Shown: positions 7,425-17,179 of the stretch, piece after piece
Layout of the letters: every line of letters begins with the position of its first letter
Position numbering within the stretch: position 1 is the first letter of the stretch
Assembly: GCA_029256725.1 (NCBI GenBank)
Contig: JAQSXJ010000034.1
Span: 1-64,000 of the forward strand
Length of the DNA stretch: 64,000 nt
Reading direction: 5' to 3'
Source of the DNA: Anaerocolumna sp.
GTDB lineage: Bacteria; Bacillota; Clostridia; Lachnospirales; Lachnospiraceae
The notes under the pieces: model-generated
Seen by the model: only the letters and a program-made list of their open reading frames with translations
What the model was told of the DNA's origin: nothing
The model's database searches: none
Program-made: the position numbers and the translations under genes

Positions 7425-9836
7425 CTATACCAAGGTTTGTGGTTGTTCAAATGGTTCAAACCCATAGGGTACTTCCGCATAGGAAGGTTTGATTCTAAGG
7501 GCAGCCGGATTCGTTCCGAGAACTCTTTTAAAGGCTCTTCTAAAGGAAACACAATTGGTATACCCTGCCTTTTCAGCTATATCATTTACGTTCATATCAG
7601 TTCCCTGTAGCAGCTTAACCGCCTGCTGTATGCGGATATTCTCCAGATAGTCTGAGAAGTTCTGATTCGTTACTTTCTTAAACTGCAGGGAGAAATAGCT
7701 TTCTGAGATATTGAATTCCTGTGAAATCTTACTTAAGGATAAGGTGCTGTCACTGTAATTCTCCTGTATATAACCCTGTATCTTTTCAATAAGCCCCTGC
7801 TGCCTTTGCCTGAGCGAAAAGATCTGGCATAGTTCTCTGGCGATATCCTCAATAAGATCAAAGCTTTTCTTCTGATTGAATTTGTCATCCAAATCCCTTG
7901 TCTTTTCCGGCTCAAAATTATTCGGCAGCATAAAACGTATCTTAAGCAGTGTATTTCTAATATCTGAAAGCAGCCATTTGCTCATGGTTATGGAAAGAGA
8001 ACGCTCCACGAAATTCTCCTGATAGATATTCTTTAACAGGCTAAGCATCTGGTTTTCTTTACCGTTTGTAATAAATTGCAAGAGCTGACTTTCCATTTCG
8101 ATGGTATAGCTATATTGATCCATATCCTTATTGATTTCATGGTATAACTGCAGAATATGCTCCGGCCCTGCATATCTTAGTGCCTCCATAGCATGCTGTG
8201 AAGCCTGCCAGGTCTGATAGAGATTTGTAAAGTTCTCGCTGATACCTCCATATATTACAAGAGAGAAAGTATCCTTAAGTTCACGGTATGCTTTGTGAAA
8301 TTGTGTCCTTGCTCTATCATAAAAAGCTGTGTCAGTACAATTATCCCCCAACTCTTCTGCAGGGGAATTTATCTGAATAAGTACAGCATAGGACTGAAAA
8401 TCAGCTTCATATAGCAATACTCTGTCATCAAAATTTCTCTCAAGCACTTCCTTTATAATTTCCTGAAAACTGTTTTTGTTTTGGGCAAAATCATCAATAT
8501 AGAATTCCAGTTCATTCAGATAAACGCCAAGGTATAGCACCAGATAATTACTATTTTCATTATTGAGATTTAATACTTTAGCAATCTGTTCCGTTTCTAT
8601 GGGAGTATCGGACAAACCTTTCATTAACCTAGAGAGATATGCTGAGAATATAATAGGTCTCTGGTGTTCGATAGTCTCTTGCAGGGTAATCTTCTTATCA
8701 ATTAGTAAATTAACGTAATGGTCGATAGAATAGATAACATCTCTTTCTTTTACTTTCAGCGTACCTTCTTCTCCTGAGAAGGAATTCATAAGTCTTGACT
8801 CTAACTGCTTTATAGGCTTTAGATTCTTCCAACTTAAGAGTACTAACAGAAACAATCCGATAACAAGCACCAAAATAATTGCAACCCAGTATATTCTCTG
8901 GATAAAAGCCAGATTGTGAAACACCATAGTAGAAGGCTGCACAAGATAATAGCTCCACAGATTATTATGGGAGGAGACTCTGGTTATAAGCATTTTTTCA
9001 TGATTTAAAGTAACATATCCGCTATTTTTATTTTCTTTCAATAGCTTCGTTGTATCAATTGAAGCCATATCAGTAGAAGCAGATGTTGATAATCGGAATA
9101 CCTCCCTGCCACTGTTATCGGTAATACTTAAGAATCCCGTATCATATGTATTAATTCCTGCAAATAAATCTTTGAAATAATTTTTATTGATGCGGTAACA
9201 TATGGTAACCGGTGCCTTCGTATAATTTCTATAAATGGACATAGGGTATGTGTATAACAAAAAGTCGTCTCTGACATCCGTATATTTCTTTAGACTCTGT
9301 GGTTTTCCATAAGAAGCTGTATCTTTCAGTAAGGCTAAATACTCCTGATAATACTCTTTTTTATACCTTTTATTATACTGATAATACAGGATACTTTTCT
9401 CGAATTCATTGGCGGAAAGTACATAATCTGTCTCATAGAAATAAAGAAAGACATCCTCAAAGAAAGTCATATTCTGTATGGATAATAAATTTTGCAGGCT
9501 TCTTTTGGCATCCCAGGCTTGAAGATAATAATTGTGGTCTGTCGTACTGTTGTGCATTAATTTGACGATTTCTGCATTATTGGATATTTGAGAATTGATA
9601 GAAGACATGATTTTAAAACTGTTATCCACGTCGGTAACAGCCTTCTCCAGATTCACTTGATTTTCCTTCAGTAAATCTTTCTTAACGTTGTTGATACTAT
9701 AATAGTACATAATTAAACCCAGTATCAGTATAATGACAAGAAGAAAACTATAAGAACAGACCAGACGAAGCAGAAACCGGTCATTATACTTCTCTTTGAA
9801 TATACTCCTACGTGAATTCCCTCTTTGTTCATCCAT
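7425..9836 (-). CDS. Membrane-bound AraC-family regulator of carbohydrate use (YtdP/YesS type)
   Basis: An 803-residue one-component regulator. A membrane segment at about residues 24-47 and another near 310-335 enclose an extracytoplasmic sensor region, followed by a HAMP-like/helical linker and a cytoplasmic middle domain. The C-terminus (about 692-790) is a double helix-turn-helix AraC domain (ISESYFSLQFKK and VNDIAEKAGYTNCVSFRRAF). Proteins of this layout in Bacillus and Clostridia control adjacent polysaccharide loci, so it probably senses extracellular pectin fragments and activates the importer and pectinase genes downstream. GGGGGG lies 7 bases before the ATG. The ligand is not determined. 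Confidence 0.9.
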   Translation of the reverse strand: MDEQRGNSRRSIFKEKYNDRFLLRLVCSYSFLLVIILILGLIMYYYSINNVKKDLLKENQVNLEKAVTDVDNSFKIMSSINSQISNNAEIVKLMHNSTTDHNYYLQAWDAKRSLQNLLSIQNMTFFEDVFLYFYETDYVLSANEFEKSILYYQYNKRYKKEYYQEYLALLKDTASYGKPQSLKKYTDVRDDFLLYTYPMSIYRNYTKAPVTICYRINKNYFKDLFAGINTYDTGFLSITDNSGREVFRLSTSASTDMASIDTTKLLKENKNSGYVTLNHEKMLITRVSSHNNLWSYYLVQPSTMVFHNLAFIQRIYWVAIILVLVIGLFLLVLLSWKNLKPIKQLESRLMNSFSGEEGTLKVKERDVIYSIDHYVNLLIDKKITLQETIEHQRPIIFSAYLSRLMKGLSDTPIETEQIAKVLNLNNENSNYLVLYLGVYLNELEFYIDDFAQNKNSFQEIIKEVLERNFDDRVLLYEADFQSYAVLIQINSPAEELGDNCTDTAFYDRARTQFHKAYRELKDTFSLVIYGGISENFTNLYQTWQASQHAMEALRYAGPEHILQLYHEINKDMDQYSYTIEMESQLLQFITNGKENQMLSLLKNIYQENFVERSLSITMSKWLLSDIRNTLLKIRFMLPNNFEPEKTRDLDDKFNQKKSFDLIEDIARELCQIFSLRQRQQGLIEKIQGYIQENYSDSTLSLSKISQEFNISESYFSLQFKKVTNQNFSDYLENIRIQQAVKLLQGTDMNVNDIAEKAGYTNCVSFRRAFKRVLGTNPAALRIKPSYAEVPYGFEPFEQPQTLV

Positions 9837-10123
9837 TGTAATCCCCCCTCACAGATAGATGCTTGTATAGAATCTTATCACAAATACATAAAAGCTGTAA
9901 TATATATGTAAATACTTACATTATTATCTTACTAATTATCAACAAATTAGTCAATGGTTTTTCATTAGTTTTCGTTTATTTAACCAAATTCAAGTGCTAT
10001 GCTATTTTTCCACGTGAAATAACCGGTACTTTCATGTACTACATGTACAATTTATATCAAATTTAATATTGGGGGATTATTGCGGAATACACGATTTCGT
10101 TCTGATTGTTGATAAAGATTACA

Positions 10124-10151
10124 AATTCATGTTTCATAATTCATGTTTCAT
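10124..10151. repeat. Perfect tandem 14-bp direct repeat
   Basis: AATTCATGTTTCAT occurs twice with no spacer. The position, about 290 bases before the regulator start, would allow it to be a regulator binding site, as AraC-type proteins often bind direct repeats, but a chance slippage duplication is equally possible. Confidence 0.6.
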
Positions 10152-10233
10152 TATGTAGTGACAATCCACATTCTGTTCTTTTTATAAGTTACACTTACTA
10201 TGAAAGCACTTACAATATTTTTCTGCAATAAAT

Positions 10234-10289
10234 AAAATAAGAGCATTCCACAATGCCTTAAAATCAGTACATTATGGATGCTCTTATTT
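10234..10289 (-). terminator. Rho-independent terminator of the GH43 gene
   Basis: Arms AAATAAGAGCATTCCA and TGGATGCTCTTATTT pair with one bulge across about 24 bases. Read on the minus strand, the stem runs into TTATTTTATTT. It lies 80 bases after the GH43 stop. Confidence 0.75.
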
Positions 10290-10369
10290 AATATTCTCTA
10301 TCTTAGCCAAATGACTATGTGACAACTGGATACATTTTGCATATTCAGTATATTGATATATTATCAAAT

Positions 10370-11941
10370 CTAATCAAGATCTGTCAGCTCAAAGTAATCC
10401 AATCGGACTTTTCCTTTACCAAGCTTGTCATCTGCTACTGCAAATATACCAGTTCTCACGCCTACCCAGACAGCTCCTTTAGGCGTGAATCTATTTGTTG
10501 GAGCACTCCATTCTTCACCACCCACTTTATAGCTAAATTCACAGGATTCATCCGGGTAAAATGTCTGGCTTAGACAGATGCTGCTGCAATTATTAATAAC
10601 AATTTCATTTTTTTTGCATTCACTGCGCTTTTCACCTTCTCCTTCTGATTCCAGATAAATCAACTTGGTTTCCAGTCCATTTTTTTCTATACATAAAGCT
10701 GCATATTGCTCACCTATAATTGCTATACCACTTCTGCCATTAATGAGTTCATTGATATCAAGCTTTGTTTCTGCACGAAAGGAGGGTCTGTCTATTTTTC
10801 TGGTCAATACATTTGCACTATTCCACAATAGAGCAGTCTCCTCCTTCGTAGTATTCATAGGATACAGTACCAAAGCACCTGGTATTTCTGTTAATGAATA
10901 AAATTCTTTTTTGTAGTTAGCCATCCATTGCCAGGGAAGCGAAAGCTCAGAGGCTGAGAAGTCCTCTGCTGCCCAAAGTTCCTTAAAGGAATCCGCTGTC
11001 ACCTCTAATGGTTTTCTGTATTCATTCACTGGCTCTCCGATGCCATCTTTGTTACTGTCAATTCCTATAATAGGCCAGCTGTCTAACCATTTAACAGGCT
11101 GCAGGTGTGGTATTCTTCCATAAGCACCTTTCTGCTGAAAATGAAGAAACCATTCCTCTCCCTCCTGTGTATCTACAAGACCTCCCTGATGAGGACCGTT
11201 AATGTCTGTATCTCCCTGCTGCAATACAATCTTTTCTTCATAAGGTCCATAGATAGAAGTACTTCTTAAAACAGTCTGCCAGCCGTATTTTACGCCTCCG
11301 GCAGGTGCAAATATATAATAGAATCCACCTTTTTTATAAACTTTAGGGCCTTCAATCGTCGGCTGAGTTAATGTACCGTCATAAATAATCCTGTCTTCTC
11401 CAAATAACTGATCCCCAGCTTCATTTAATTCAAAGATTGCCAGCTTACTCTTGATACCGATTCTGCTATTTGCATATGCATGAACCAGATATCCCTTTCC
11501 ATTCTCATCCCAAAACGGGCAGGTATCAATAAACCCTTTCCCTTCTTTTAGGCATACCGGTGGATCCCATTCCTTCAGTGGATCTTTTGTACTGGTCATA
11601 AATATTCCTTCGTCAGGCATACCAAAATAAATATAAAACCTGTCCTTATGAAATCTTATACTAGGTGCCCATATTCCTTTTGCATGTGCAGGCTTTTCAT
11701 ACTCTTTATAAGGAAGACAGTGTACGGCATAATTCACCAGCTTCCAGTTTACAAGATCTTTTGATATCAATATCGGAAGTCCAGGCATAAAGTTAAAACT
11801 GGATGCTGTCATATAATAGGTATCGTCTACCCTTATTACATCCGGATCCGAGTAATCCTCATAGAGCAAGGGATTTTGATAACTACCATTTTGTAAATCC
11901 GCTCTTCTAAGAGGCGGTAGTACTTTTTTAATTGAACTCAT
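10370..11941 (-). CDS. GH43 beta-xylosidase / alpha-L-arabinofuranosidase
   Basis: Glycoside hydrolase family 43 enzyme of 523 residues that releases xylose or arabinose from hemicellulose or pectin side chains. The five-bladed propeller shows the general base (DYSDPDVIR near residue 30), the pKa-modulating Asp (GFIDTCPFWDENG) and the acid (TIEGPKVYKK). A C-terminal beta-sandwich of about 200 residues follows (from about 325), as in the XynB/GH43_12-type group. No signal peptide is seen, so it is cytoplasmic. AAAGGAGG lies 5 bases before the ATG. It is transcribed divergently from a small AraC regulator 138 bases away, its probable controller. Xylosidase and arabinofuranosidase cannot be separated by eye. 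Confidence 0.88.
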   Translation of the reverse strand: MSSIKKVLPPLRRADLQNGSYQNPLLYEDYSDPDVIRVDDTYYMTASSFNFMPGLPILISKDLVNWKLVNYAVHCLPYKEYEKPAHAKGIWAPSIRFHKDRFYIYFGMPDEGIFMTSTKDPLKEWDPPVCLKEGKGFIDTCPFWDENGKGYLVHAYANSRIGIKSKLAIFELNEAGDQLFGEDRIIYDGTLTQPTIEGPKVYKKGGFYYIFAPAGGVKYGWQTVLRSTSIYGPYEEKIVLQQGDTDINGPHQGGLVDTQEGEEWFLHFQQKGAYGRIPHLQPVKWLDSWPIIGIDSNKDGIGEPVNEYRKPLEVTADSFKELWAAEDFSASELSLPWQWMANYKKEFYSLTEIPGALVLYPMNTTKEETALLWNSANVLTRKIDRPSFRAETKLDINELINGRSGIAIIGEQYAALCIEKNGLETKLIYLESEGEGEKRSECKKNEIVINNCSSICLSQTFYPDESCEFSYKVGGEEWSAPTNRFTPKGAVWVGVRTGIFAVADDKLGKGKVRLDYFELTDLD

Positions 11942-11963
11942 TATGTCCTCCTTTTGTTAATTG

Positions 11964-11977
11964 CCAATGGTAATTGG
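11964..11977. promoter_or_regulatory. Dyad CCAAT-GGTA-ATTGG in the GH43/AraC divergent region
   Basis: A perfect 5-bp dyad inside a larger imperfect one sits between the GH43 gene and the divergent regulator. Its place close to the GH43 start suggests an operator; which protein binds it is unknown. Confidence 0.35.
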
Positions 11978-12019
11978 TATATAATTCGTGAATATCCGTT
12001 GAAAATTTTACAACATATC

Positions 12020-12048
12020 TTGTCCCTATTATGTAAAAATGCTACAAT
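12020..12048 (+). promoter_or_regulatory. Promoter of the small AraC regulator
   Basis: TTGTCC and TACAAT are separated by exactly 17 bases, 31 bases before the regulator's ATG at 12080. Good sigma-A match. Confidence 0.6.
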
Positions 12049-12079
12049 AAATAAAAATGTAATACTCACTGGAGACTTT

Positions 12080-12907
12080 ATGAATACCTTTTATCAAAAC
12101 AACAAGGATGCCTTTCGATGTTATCAATCCATTAATCTGACTTATCCTTCACATTTACATAAACAGCTGGAGATTCTATTTGTATTGTCTGGCTCAATAA
12201 CTGTAACCATTGAGAATAAAAGCTCAGTTCTTAATAAAGGTGATGTGTCAGTCTGTTTTCCTAATACTATACACAGCCTTTGTACACTTGATAGCAGCTG
12301 TATCCTCCTGTTGATTTTTGACAGGTATCTTGTAGATATTTCAGGAATAGATTTATCCTCTGCCAAACCTATTAATCCATTCCTTAAAAGCAATGAACTT
12401 CATAATGATATTCCCTATTGCCTGCATGCTATGCTGGAATTAAAAGAACCCTTAGAATCCCTATATATTGATTCAAAGCAAAAGGCCTATCTCTCTTTAA
12501 CTATGTGCCGGCTGTTAGAATTACTTACCTTTGCTGAAACCTCATCCCGGACATTAAACTATTCCGCTGACCTGGAATTGATACACAATGCACTGGTATT
12601 CATAGATAATCATTATAATGAATCCCTTACCCTTGGTTTGGTAGCTGAAAGACTAAATACCAGCAAATATTATCTGTCTCGTTCCTTTAACAAGCAGCTG
12701 AATATATCCTTTCAGCAATACCTGAATCGGCAGCGATTGCAGGAGGCACAATATCTATTAGAGAATTCCCGACTTACAGTGACCGAAATATCTTATCAGA
12801 CAGGATTTGAGAGTATGCGTACGTTTTACCGTGTTTTTCAAGAGGTATATAAGATGTCACCAACTGCTTACCGTAATAAAGGTTACGAGGGTCTATCGAA
12901 TATGTAG
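12080..12907 (+). CDS. AraC-family transcriptional regulator with cupin sensor domain
   Basis: 275-residue regulator. The N-terminal half is a cupin-like sugar-binding domain (YPSHLHKQLEILFVLSG with metal/ligand-type His residues). The C-terminal 100 residues form the AraC double helix-turn-helix (TLGLVAERLNTSKYYLSRSF and VTEISYQTGFESMRTFYRVF). The ATG at 12080 is chosen because GGAG is 5 bases upstream, the length then fits the family, and the promoter at 12020-12048 lies inside the longer 317-codon reading. It is divergent from the GH43 gene and probably controls it in response to a pentose or its oligomer (inference). Confidence 0.88.
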   Translation: MNTFYQNNKDAFRCYQSINLTYPSHLHKQLEILFVLSGSITVTIENKSSVLNKGDVSVCFPNTIHSLCTLDSSCILLLIFDRYLVDISGIDLSSAKPINPFLKSNELHNDIPYCLHAMLELKEPLESLYIDSKQKAYLSLTMCRLLELLTFAETSSRTLNYSADLELIHNALVFIDNHYNESLTLGLVAERLNTSKYYLSRSFNKQLNISFQQYLNRQRLQEAQYLLENSRLTVTEISYQTGFESMRTFYRVFQEVYKMSPTAYRNKGYEGLSNM

Positions 12908-12988
12908 ATATCATAACTTCAATCATTTTTTTATTCATGCCAAAATGATATTTTATTATGCCATTTATTGCATATGTAATTTCATTTG

Positions 12989-13702
12989 TTAGTCATTAGC
13001 TACCTTATTATCAGAATTTTGATTAATATAAGCAAGTAATCCTAACATTATTCCATATGCAACCTTTTGCTGATACTCATCCTCCTGCAATAAGGCAGCT
13101 TCTCTTCGATTGGAGAGGAACCCGCACTCTACAATAACCAGCGGACATTTTGAGCTTCTTAACATGTAATAAGAACTGTTAGCCTTTGCAACTCTGTGAT
13201 TGCCGTCTTTTAAGGTATTCTTAGCATAATCCTGAATTGTTTCTGCCAGCAGCTGCCCCTTTTCAGAACCCTGATAATAGAATACCTGTAAGCCTTTTAT
13301 AGCCTCTTGGGAGAAACTATTCTGATGGATGCTTACAGCGAACAGTGCGTCTGTAGAGTTTATGACATTGACACGATTTCTCATATCTGACCGTTTCTTA
13401 TCCGAATCGTTTTTGCTGTAAAGCCCTCTGTCCTCTTCTCTGGTCATAATTACCCTAATCCCTTTATCCTCTAGAAGTGCTTTAAGCTTCAAGGCGATAC
13501 TTAAATTTATATCCTTTTCCAATGCTTTATTTATACCAACTTTACCAGGATCGAAGCCTCCATGCCCCGGATCAAGTACTATTGTTACTGGATCCGGTTT
13601 ATTCAATAACTTCTGAACCAGGTAATTTCCATTAGTATAAAAAAGGACTAATACCGTTAATGACAAGCAAATTGTTAGTAGCGTAATAATCTTCTTTTTC
13701 AC
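12989..13702 (-). CDS. cwlD: N-acetylmuramoyl-L-alanine amidase, CwlD-like
   Basis: Zinc amidase (Amidase_3) of 237 residues that cuts the bond between muramic acid and L-alanine; CwlD makes muramic-delta-lactam in the spore cortex. An N-terminal membrane anchor or signal (residues 4-22) precedes the catalytic domain. Zinc and catalytic residues are visible: His47 in DPGHGG, Glu62 in LEKD, His126 in SIHQNS and Glu192 in VECGFLSN. The start is GTG with GGTG about 7 bases upstream. Length and the single-domain layout fit CwlD better than larger autolysins. It faces the AraC gene tail to tail and stands alone, so the spore role rests on family resemblance. Confidence 0.85.
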   Translation of the reverse strand: MKKKIITLLTICLSLTVLVLFYTNGNYLVQKLLNKPDPVTIVLDPGHGGFDPGKVGINKALEKDINLSIALKLKALLEDKGIRVIMTREEDRGLYSKNDSDKKRSDMRNRVNVINSTDALFAVSIHQNSFSQEAIKGLQVFYYQGSEKGQLLAETIQDYAKNTLKDGNHRVAKANSSYYMLRSSKCPLVIVECGFLSNRREAALLQEDEYQQKVAYGIMLGLLAYINQNSDNKVAND

Positions 13703-13912
13703 GTCAATACACCTATAATTATTATATATAATCTTATGACAGTGTTTCTAATATAAGTCAGTTTATTGTAAGTGGATTTTTTATTTATATAAAAATCCGT
13801 ATTAATGTAGATGCTTTATTTACACTGGAGGTATTAAACTAAAGCGAAAACAATCAGAACACGCCTCAATATCAGATGATTTAATAAAATTTACCTTACC
13901 AAACAGAAAAGA

Positions 13913-13941
13913 GATTCAGAACAAAATACACTGTCTGAATC
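13913..13941 (-). terminator. Terminator after the small membrane protein gene
   Basis: GATTCAGA and TCTGAATC form an 8-bp stem across 13 bases; on the minus strand it is followed by the T-rich CTCTTTTCTGTTT. It lies 45 bases past the stop of the gene at 13986-14303. Confidence 0.6.
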
Positions 13942-13985
13942 CCTTACTTAATCCTATTCATTTTAGTTTTAATATTAACTGTTAC

Positions 13986-14303
13986 TTATTCTTTTCCGGC
14001 TATTTGTCCAGCTGATTCCTGGCTTATTGTATCTTTTGAATCCTCGCAGCAACTGTGTTTGTTGCCTCGAAACATCATAAAGATCATTAATCCCATCATT
14101 ACCGGGCAAATAAAAGGTGCTATATATCCTAACACTTGAGAGGCAGCAGGACTGATTCTTGCAATATAAGGTAACAGAGAAAGAAGGATCATAGGTAACC
14201 CACAGCATAATACCATATGCAGCATATGTTTACCGGGTGAATGATTCGCTGGTTTCAGCTTATGATTATTATCATCATATTTGCTATTTTTTGATATTCC
14301 CAT
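13986..14303 (-). CDS. Small Cys/His-rich membrane protein, hypothetical
   Basis: 105 residues that I cannot assign with confidence; the layout resembles DUF2933-type small membrane proteins. The first 25 residues are polar and contain several His/Lys. Two membrane segments follow (about 27-47, with VLCCGLPMILLSLLP, and 57-79), then a polar tail with CCEDSKD. The CC pair in the first membrane segment, the CC in the tail and HSPGKHMLH could bind metal, but no known motif is complete. It has its own terminator and sits between cwlD and leuS. Codon use matches the neighbours. Confidence 0.65.
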   Translation of the reverse strand: MGISKNSKYDDNNHKLKPANHSPGKHMLHMVLCCGLPMILLSLLPYIARISPAASQVLGYIAPFICPVMMGLMIFMMFRGNKHSCCEDSKDTISQESAGQIAGKE

Positions 14304-14537
14304 TGTTTAATACTCCTGTTTTTTATATTTTCTTGAGAATAGTATAATTTAGCTATGTGGAGATTTTATGAAGATAAATCAAAAACTAGCTCCTTGGACA
14401 TTCTATTAGTATAAATTTTTTACCTTTTTGTAATTAATCAAATTTTACTTCACCTGCATACTCAATTTGTATTACCTTATTCCTTTTGATGTACAATTAT
14501 CTCATTCTAAATCGTCTTATGAGCTATATTTTTCTTA

Positions 14538-16988
14538 TCAATCTATTTTACCACTGACTACAAAGTTGATTAATCTTCCTTTAATATAGATTGTCTTAAG
14601 GATATCCCTATTGTTAATTTCATGTTCAATCTCTTTCAGCTTCAGCGCAGTAATCTTAATTAACTCTTCCGAAGTATCCGCTTCTATTTGAATTCTGCTT
14701 CTATTCTTACTATTAATCTGAACTACGATTTCTACTGTCTTACTGGTCAATTTATCTGCTTTATATTCCGGCCAGTTGCTGTTAAAGACTGAAGTATTAC
14801 CTCCAAGCATCTCCCAAATTTCTTCTGAATAATGTGGTGCAAAGGGTGATATCAACCTTATGAAATCCTTCAGGATAGCAAGCTCAAAGACTGAATTGCG
14901 TTTATTTTTCATTTGATAGTCTGCTATGGCATTACGAAACTCCATTAATCGGGCTATGGCTGTGTTAAATTGAAACCTTTCCACGTCCTCTGTTACAGCT
15001 TTGATTGTTCTGTGTCGAATGGTATCAAGCTCTGCATCCACTTCACCTTTGTCTGACTTGACAGTTTCCAGATAACCTTCAAATACCCGGTTCATTTTAT
15101 CAAAGAAACTTTTAACCGCTTTTATTCCTGAATCACTCCAAGGCCCTCCTTCCAGATATGAGAAGCCAAAGGCCAGATACGTACGGAATACATCTGCACC
15201 ATACTGTTCTATATATTCATCTGGAGACACTGTATTTCCTTTGGATTTGCTCATTTTCTGACCATCACTGCCCAAAATGATCCCCTGATGTACCAGGTTC
15301 AGAAAAGGTTCATCTCCTTCTGCATAACCCATATCTCTCAATGCTTTATATATAAATCTGGCGTACAATAAATGCATGGCAGCATGTTCTATACCACCTA
15401 TATATTTATCTACTGACATGAGCTGCCTCATTTTGTTCATATCCCAGGGTCTCTCAGCATTATGAGGATCAATATATCGTAAGTAATACCAGGAAGAACA
15501 AACAAAGGTGTCAAGAGTATCTGTTTCACGAACAGCAGGACCGTTACAACAAGGGCAGGTGGTATGCATAAAATCTTCATGAAGTGCCAAAGGAGATTTG
15601 CCGCCGGGTACAAAATCAACATCAAATGGCAGTTCAACCGGAAGGTCTTTTTCAGGTACCGGTACTATACCGCATTTCTCGCAATATATAATGGGTATGG
15701 GGGCTCCCCAGTAACGTTGTCTTGATACCAGCCAGTCGCGTAATCGGTAATTTGTCTTACGCCTTCCTTTATTTCCTGTAATTAGATCCTCTGCAATAAG
15801 ATCTTTCGCAGCTTCAGAATCCTGCCCGGTATAGGCTCCGCTATTAATAAGAACTCCTGATTCCGTAAAGGGCAGCCCTGTATTATTAGTATCAACTGCA
15901 CTTCTTATTACTTCTATAACAGGCAGATGAAATTTAGCTGCAAACTCATAATCCCTTTCATCATGTGCCGGAACAGCCATAACAACACCTGTTCCGTATG
16001 TGCCGATAACATAGTCACTAATCCACACCGGCAGTTTCTCTCCTGTAATAGGATGAATACCGTATGCACCGGTAAATTCACCGGTCTTGTCTTTTGTTAA
16101 GGATGTTCTGTCTATTTCCGTAAGAAGTGCTGTCCTCTGCTGATATTCCTCTACAGCCTTTTGCTGCTGTGGGGCAGTTATTTTATTTACAAGGAAATGT
16201 TCCGGGGCAAGCACCAGATAAGTTACTCCCATCAGTGTTTCTACACGGGTTGTATACACCTCGATGATATCATCAAAGCCTTCTACTGTAAATTTCACTT
16301 CCGTTCCGCCGCTTCTGCCAATCCAGTTTCTTTGAATAGCCTTTGTTTTAGCCGGCCAGTTAAGCGAATCCAACCCTTCTAAGAGTTCATCTGCGTATTC
16401 TGTTATTTTAAAGAACCATTGCGTGAGTTCTTTTTGCTCTACCTTAGTTCCGCATCGTTCACACAAGCCATTTATAACCTGTTCATTCGCCAGAACAGTA
16501 TTACAGTCTGGGCACCAATTTACCGGTGCCTCTTTACGATATGCAAGGCCTCTCTGATACAGCTGTAAAAATATCCATTGAGTCCATTTGTAATACTCTG
16601 GTTCGCAGGTTTTAATTTCATAATCCCAATCATAAGTAGCACCAATGGTTCTTAATTGCTTTTCCATGGTCTCTATGTTGGTTTCAGTTGTGATCTTAGG
16701 GTGAACTCCCGTCTGGATGGCATAATTCTCAGCAGGCAGACCAAAAGCATCAAATCCCATGGGATGAAAGACCTGATAACCCTGCATTCGTTTCATTCTG
16801 CCCCAAATATCAGAAAGACCGAAGTTCCACCAATGCCCCAAATGAAGCTTTGCTCCTGAGGGATATGAGAACATTTCCAGTAAATACAACTTTTCCTTCT
16901 CAGATTCCGGATCAAATTTATATAACCCTGTCATTTCCCAGTTATTCTGCCATTTGGCATCTGTTTCTTTTGAGTAAGTGATACCCAT
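14538..16988 (-). CDS. leuS: Leucyl-tRNA synthetase
   Basis: Class I synthetase of 816 residues, normal for bacterial LeuRS, charging tRNA-Leu in the cytoplasm. The ATP-site HIGH motif appears as HLGH (49-52), preceded by SYPSGAK. The CP1 editing domain follows with its Thr-rich and Asp-containing blocks (TGTGVVMAVPAHDERD). The second signature KMSKSKGN is in place, followed by the anticodon-binding helical domain. A zinc-type CPDC...CERC module lies between. The gene is preceded by a leucine-specific T-box leader and its own promoter, so it is induced when uncharged tRNA-Leu accumulates. Confidence 0.97.
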   Translation of the reverse strand: MGITYSKETDAKWQNNWEMTGLYKFDPESEKEKLYLLEMFSYPSGAKLHLGHWWNFGLSDIWGRMKRMQGYQVFHPMGFDAFGLPAENYAIQTGVHPKITTETNIETMEKQLRTIGATYDWDYEIKTCEPEYYKWTQWIFLQLYQRGLAYRKEAPVNWCPDCNTVLANEQVINGLCERCGTKVEQKELTQWFFKITEYADELLEGLDSLNWPAKTKAIQRNWIGRSGGTEVKFTVEGFDDIIEVYTTRVETLMGVTYLVLAPEHFLVNKITAPQQQKAVEEYQQRTALLTEIDRTSLTKDKTGEFTGAYGIHPITGEKLPVWISDYVIGTYGTGVVMAVPAHDERDYEFAAKFHLPVIEVIRSAVDTNNTGLPFTESGVLINSGAYTGQDSEAAKDLIAEDLITGNKGRRKTNYRLRDWLVSRQRYWGAPIPIIYCEKCGIVPVPEKDLPVELPFDVDFVPGGKSPLALHEDFMHTTCPCCNGPAVRETDTLDTFVCSSWYYLRYIDPHNAERPWDMNKMRQLMSVDKYIGGIEHAAMHLLYARFIYKALRDMGYAEGDEPFLNLVHQGIILGSDGQKMSKSKGNTVSPDEYIEQYGADVFRTYLAFGFSYLEGGPWSDSGIKAVKSFFDKMNRVFEGYLETVKSDKGEVDAELDTIRHRTIKAVTEDVERFQFNTAIARLMEFRNAIADYQMKNKRNSVFELAILKDFIRLISPFAPHYSEEIWEMLGGNTSVFNSNWPEYKADKLTSKTVEIVVQINSKNRSRIQIEADTSEELIKITALKLKEIEHEINNRDILKTIYIKGRLINFVVSGKID

Positions 16989-17037
16989 TTATAGCTCCTT
17001 CCTATAATCATTCACAGTGTTTATCCTATAAATGAAT

Positions 17038-17077
17038 AAAGTCTCCCTTTCTCATTTCAGAGACGAAGGGAGACTTT
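17038..17077 (-). terminator. Second T-box terminator (proximal module)
   Basis: AAAGTCTCCCTT and AAGGGAGACTTT form a perfect 12-bp stem directly after the canonical T-box sequence. The following U-stretch (TATTCATTTAT) is modest. Confidence 0.8.
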
Positions 17078-17142
17078 CGCGGTACCACTCTAATTCATGC
17101 TGCTGCATGCACTCAGTTTGATACAGGTTCATTGGATTAAGA

Positions 17143-17179
17143 AATAAAAAAACTTCTATCTCAGAAAGAGACAGAAGTT
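17143..17179 (-). terminator. First T-box terminator (upstream module)
   Basis: AACTTCTGTCTC and GAGATAGAAGTT pair (one wobble) around a 5-base loop and run into TTTTTTTATTT on the minus strand. It is the stronger of the two leader terminators and follows the degenerate T-box sequence. Confidence 0.85.

Larger units (their letters stand above)
9837..10369. other. Intergenic region between GH43 and the membrane regulator
   Basis: This 533-base gap has no credible gene. It holds the upstream region of the membrane regulator, a perfect 14-bp tandem repeat and the terminator of the GH43 gene, both listed separately. The remainder is AT-rich, with no further signal that I can support. Confidence 0.7.
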
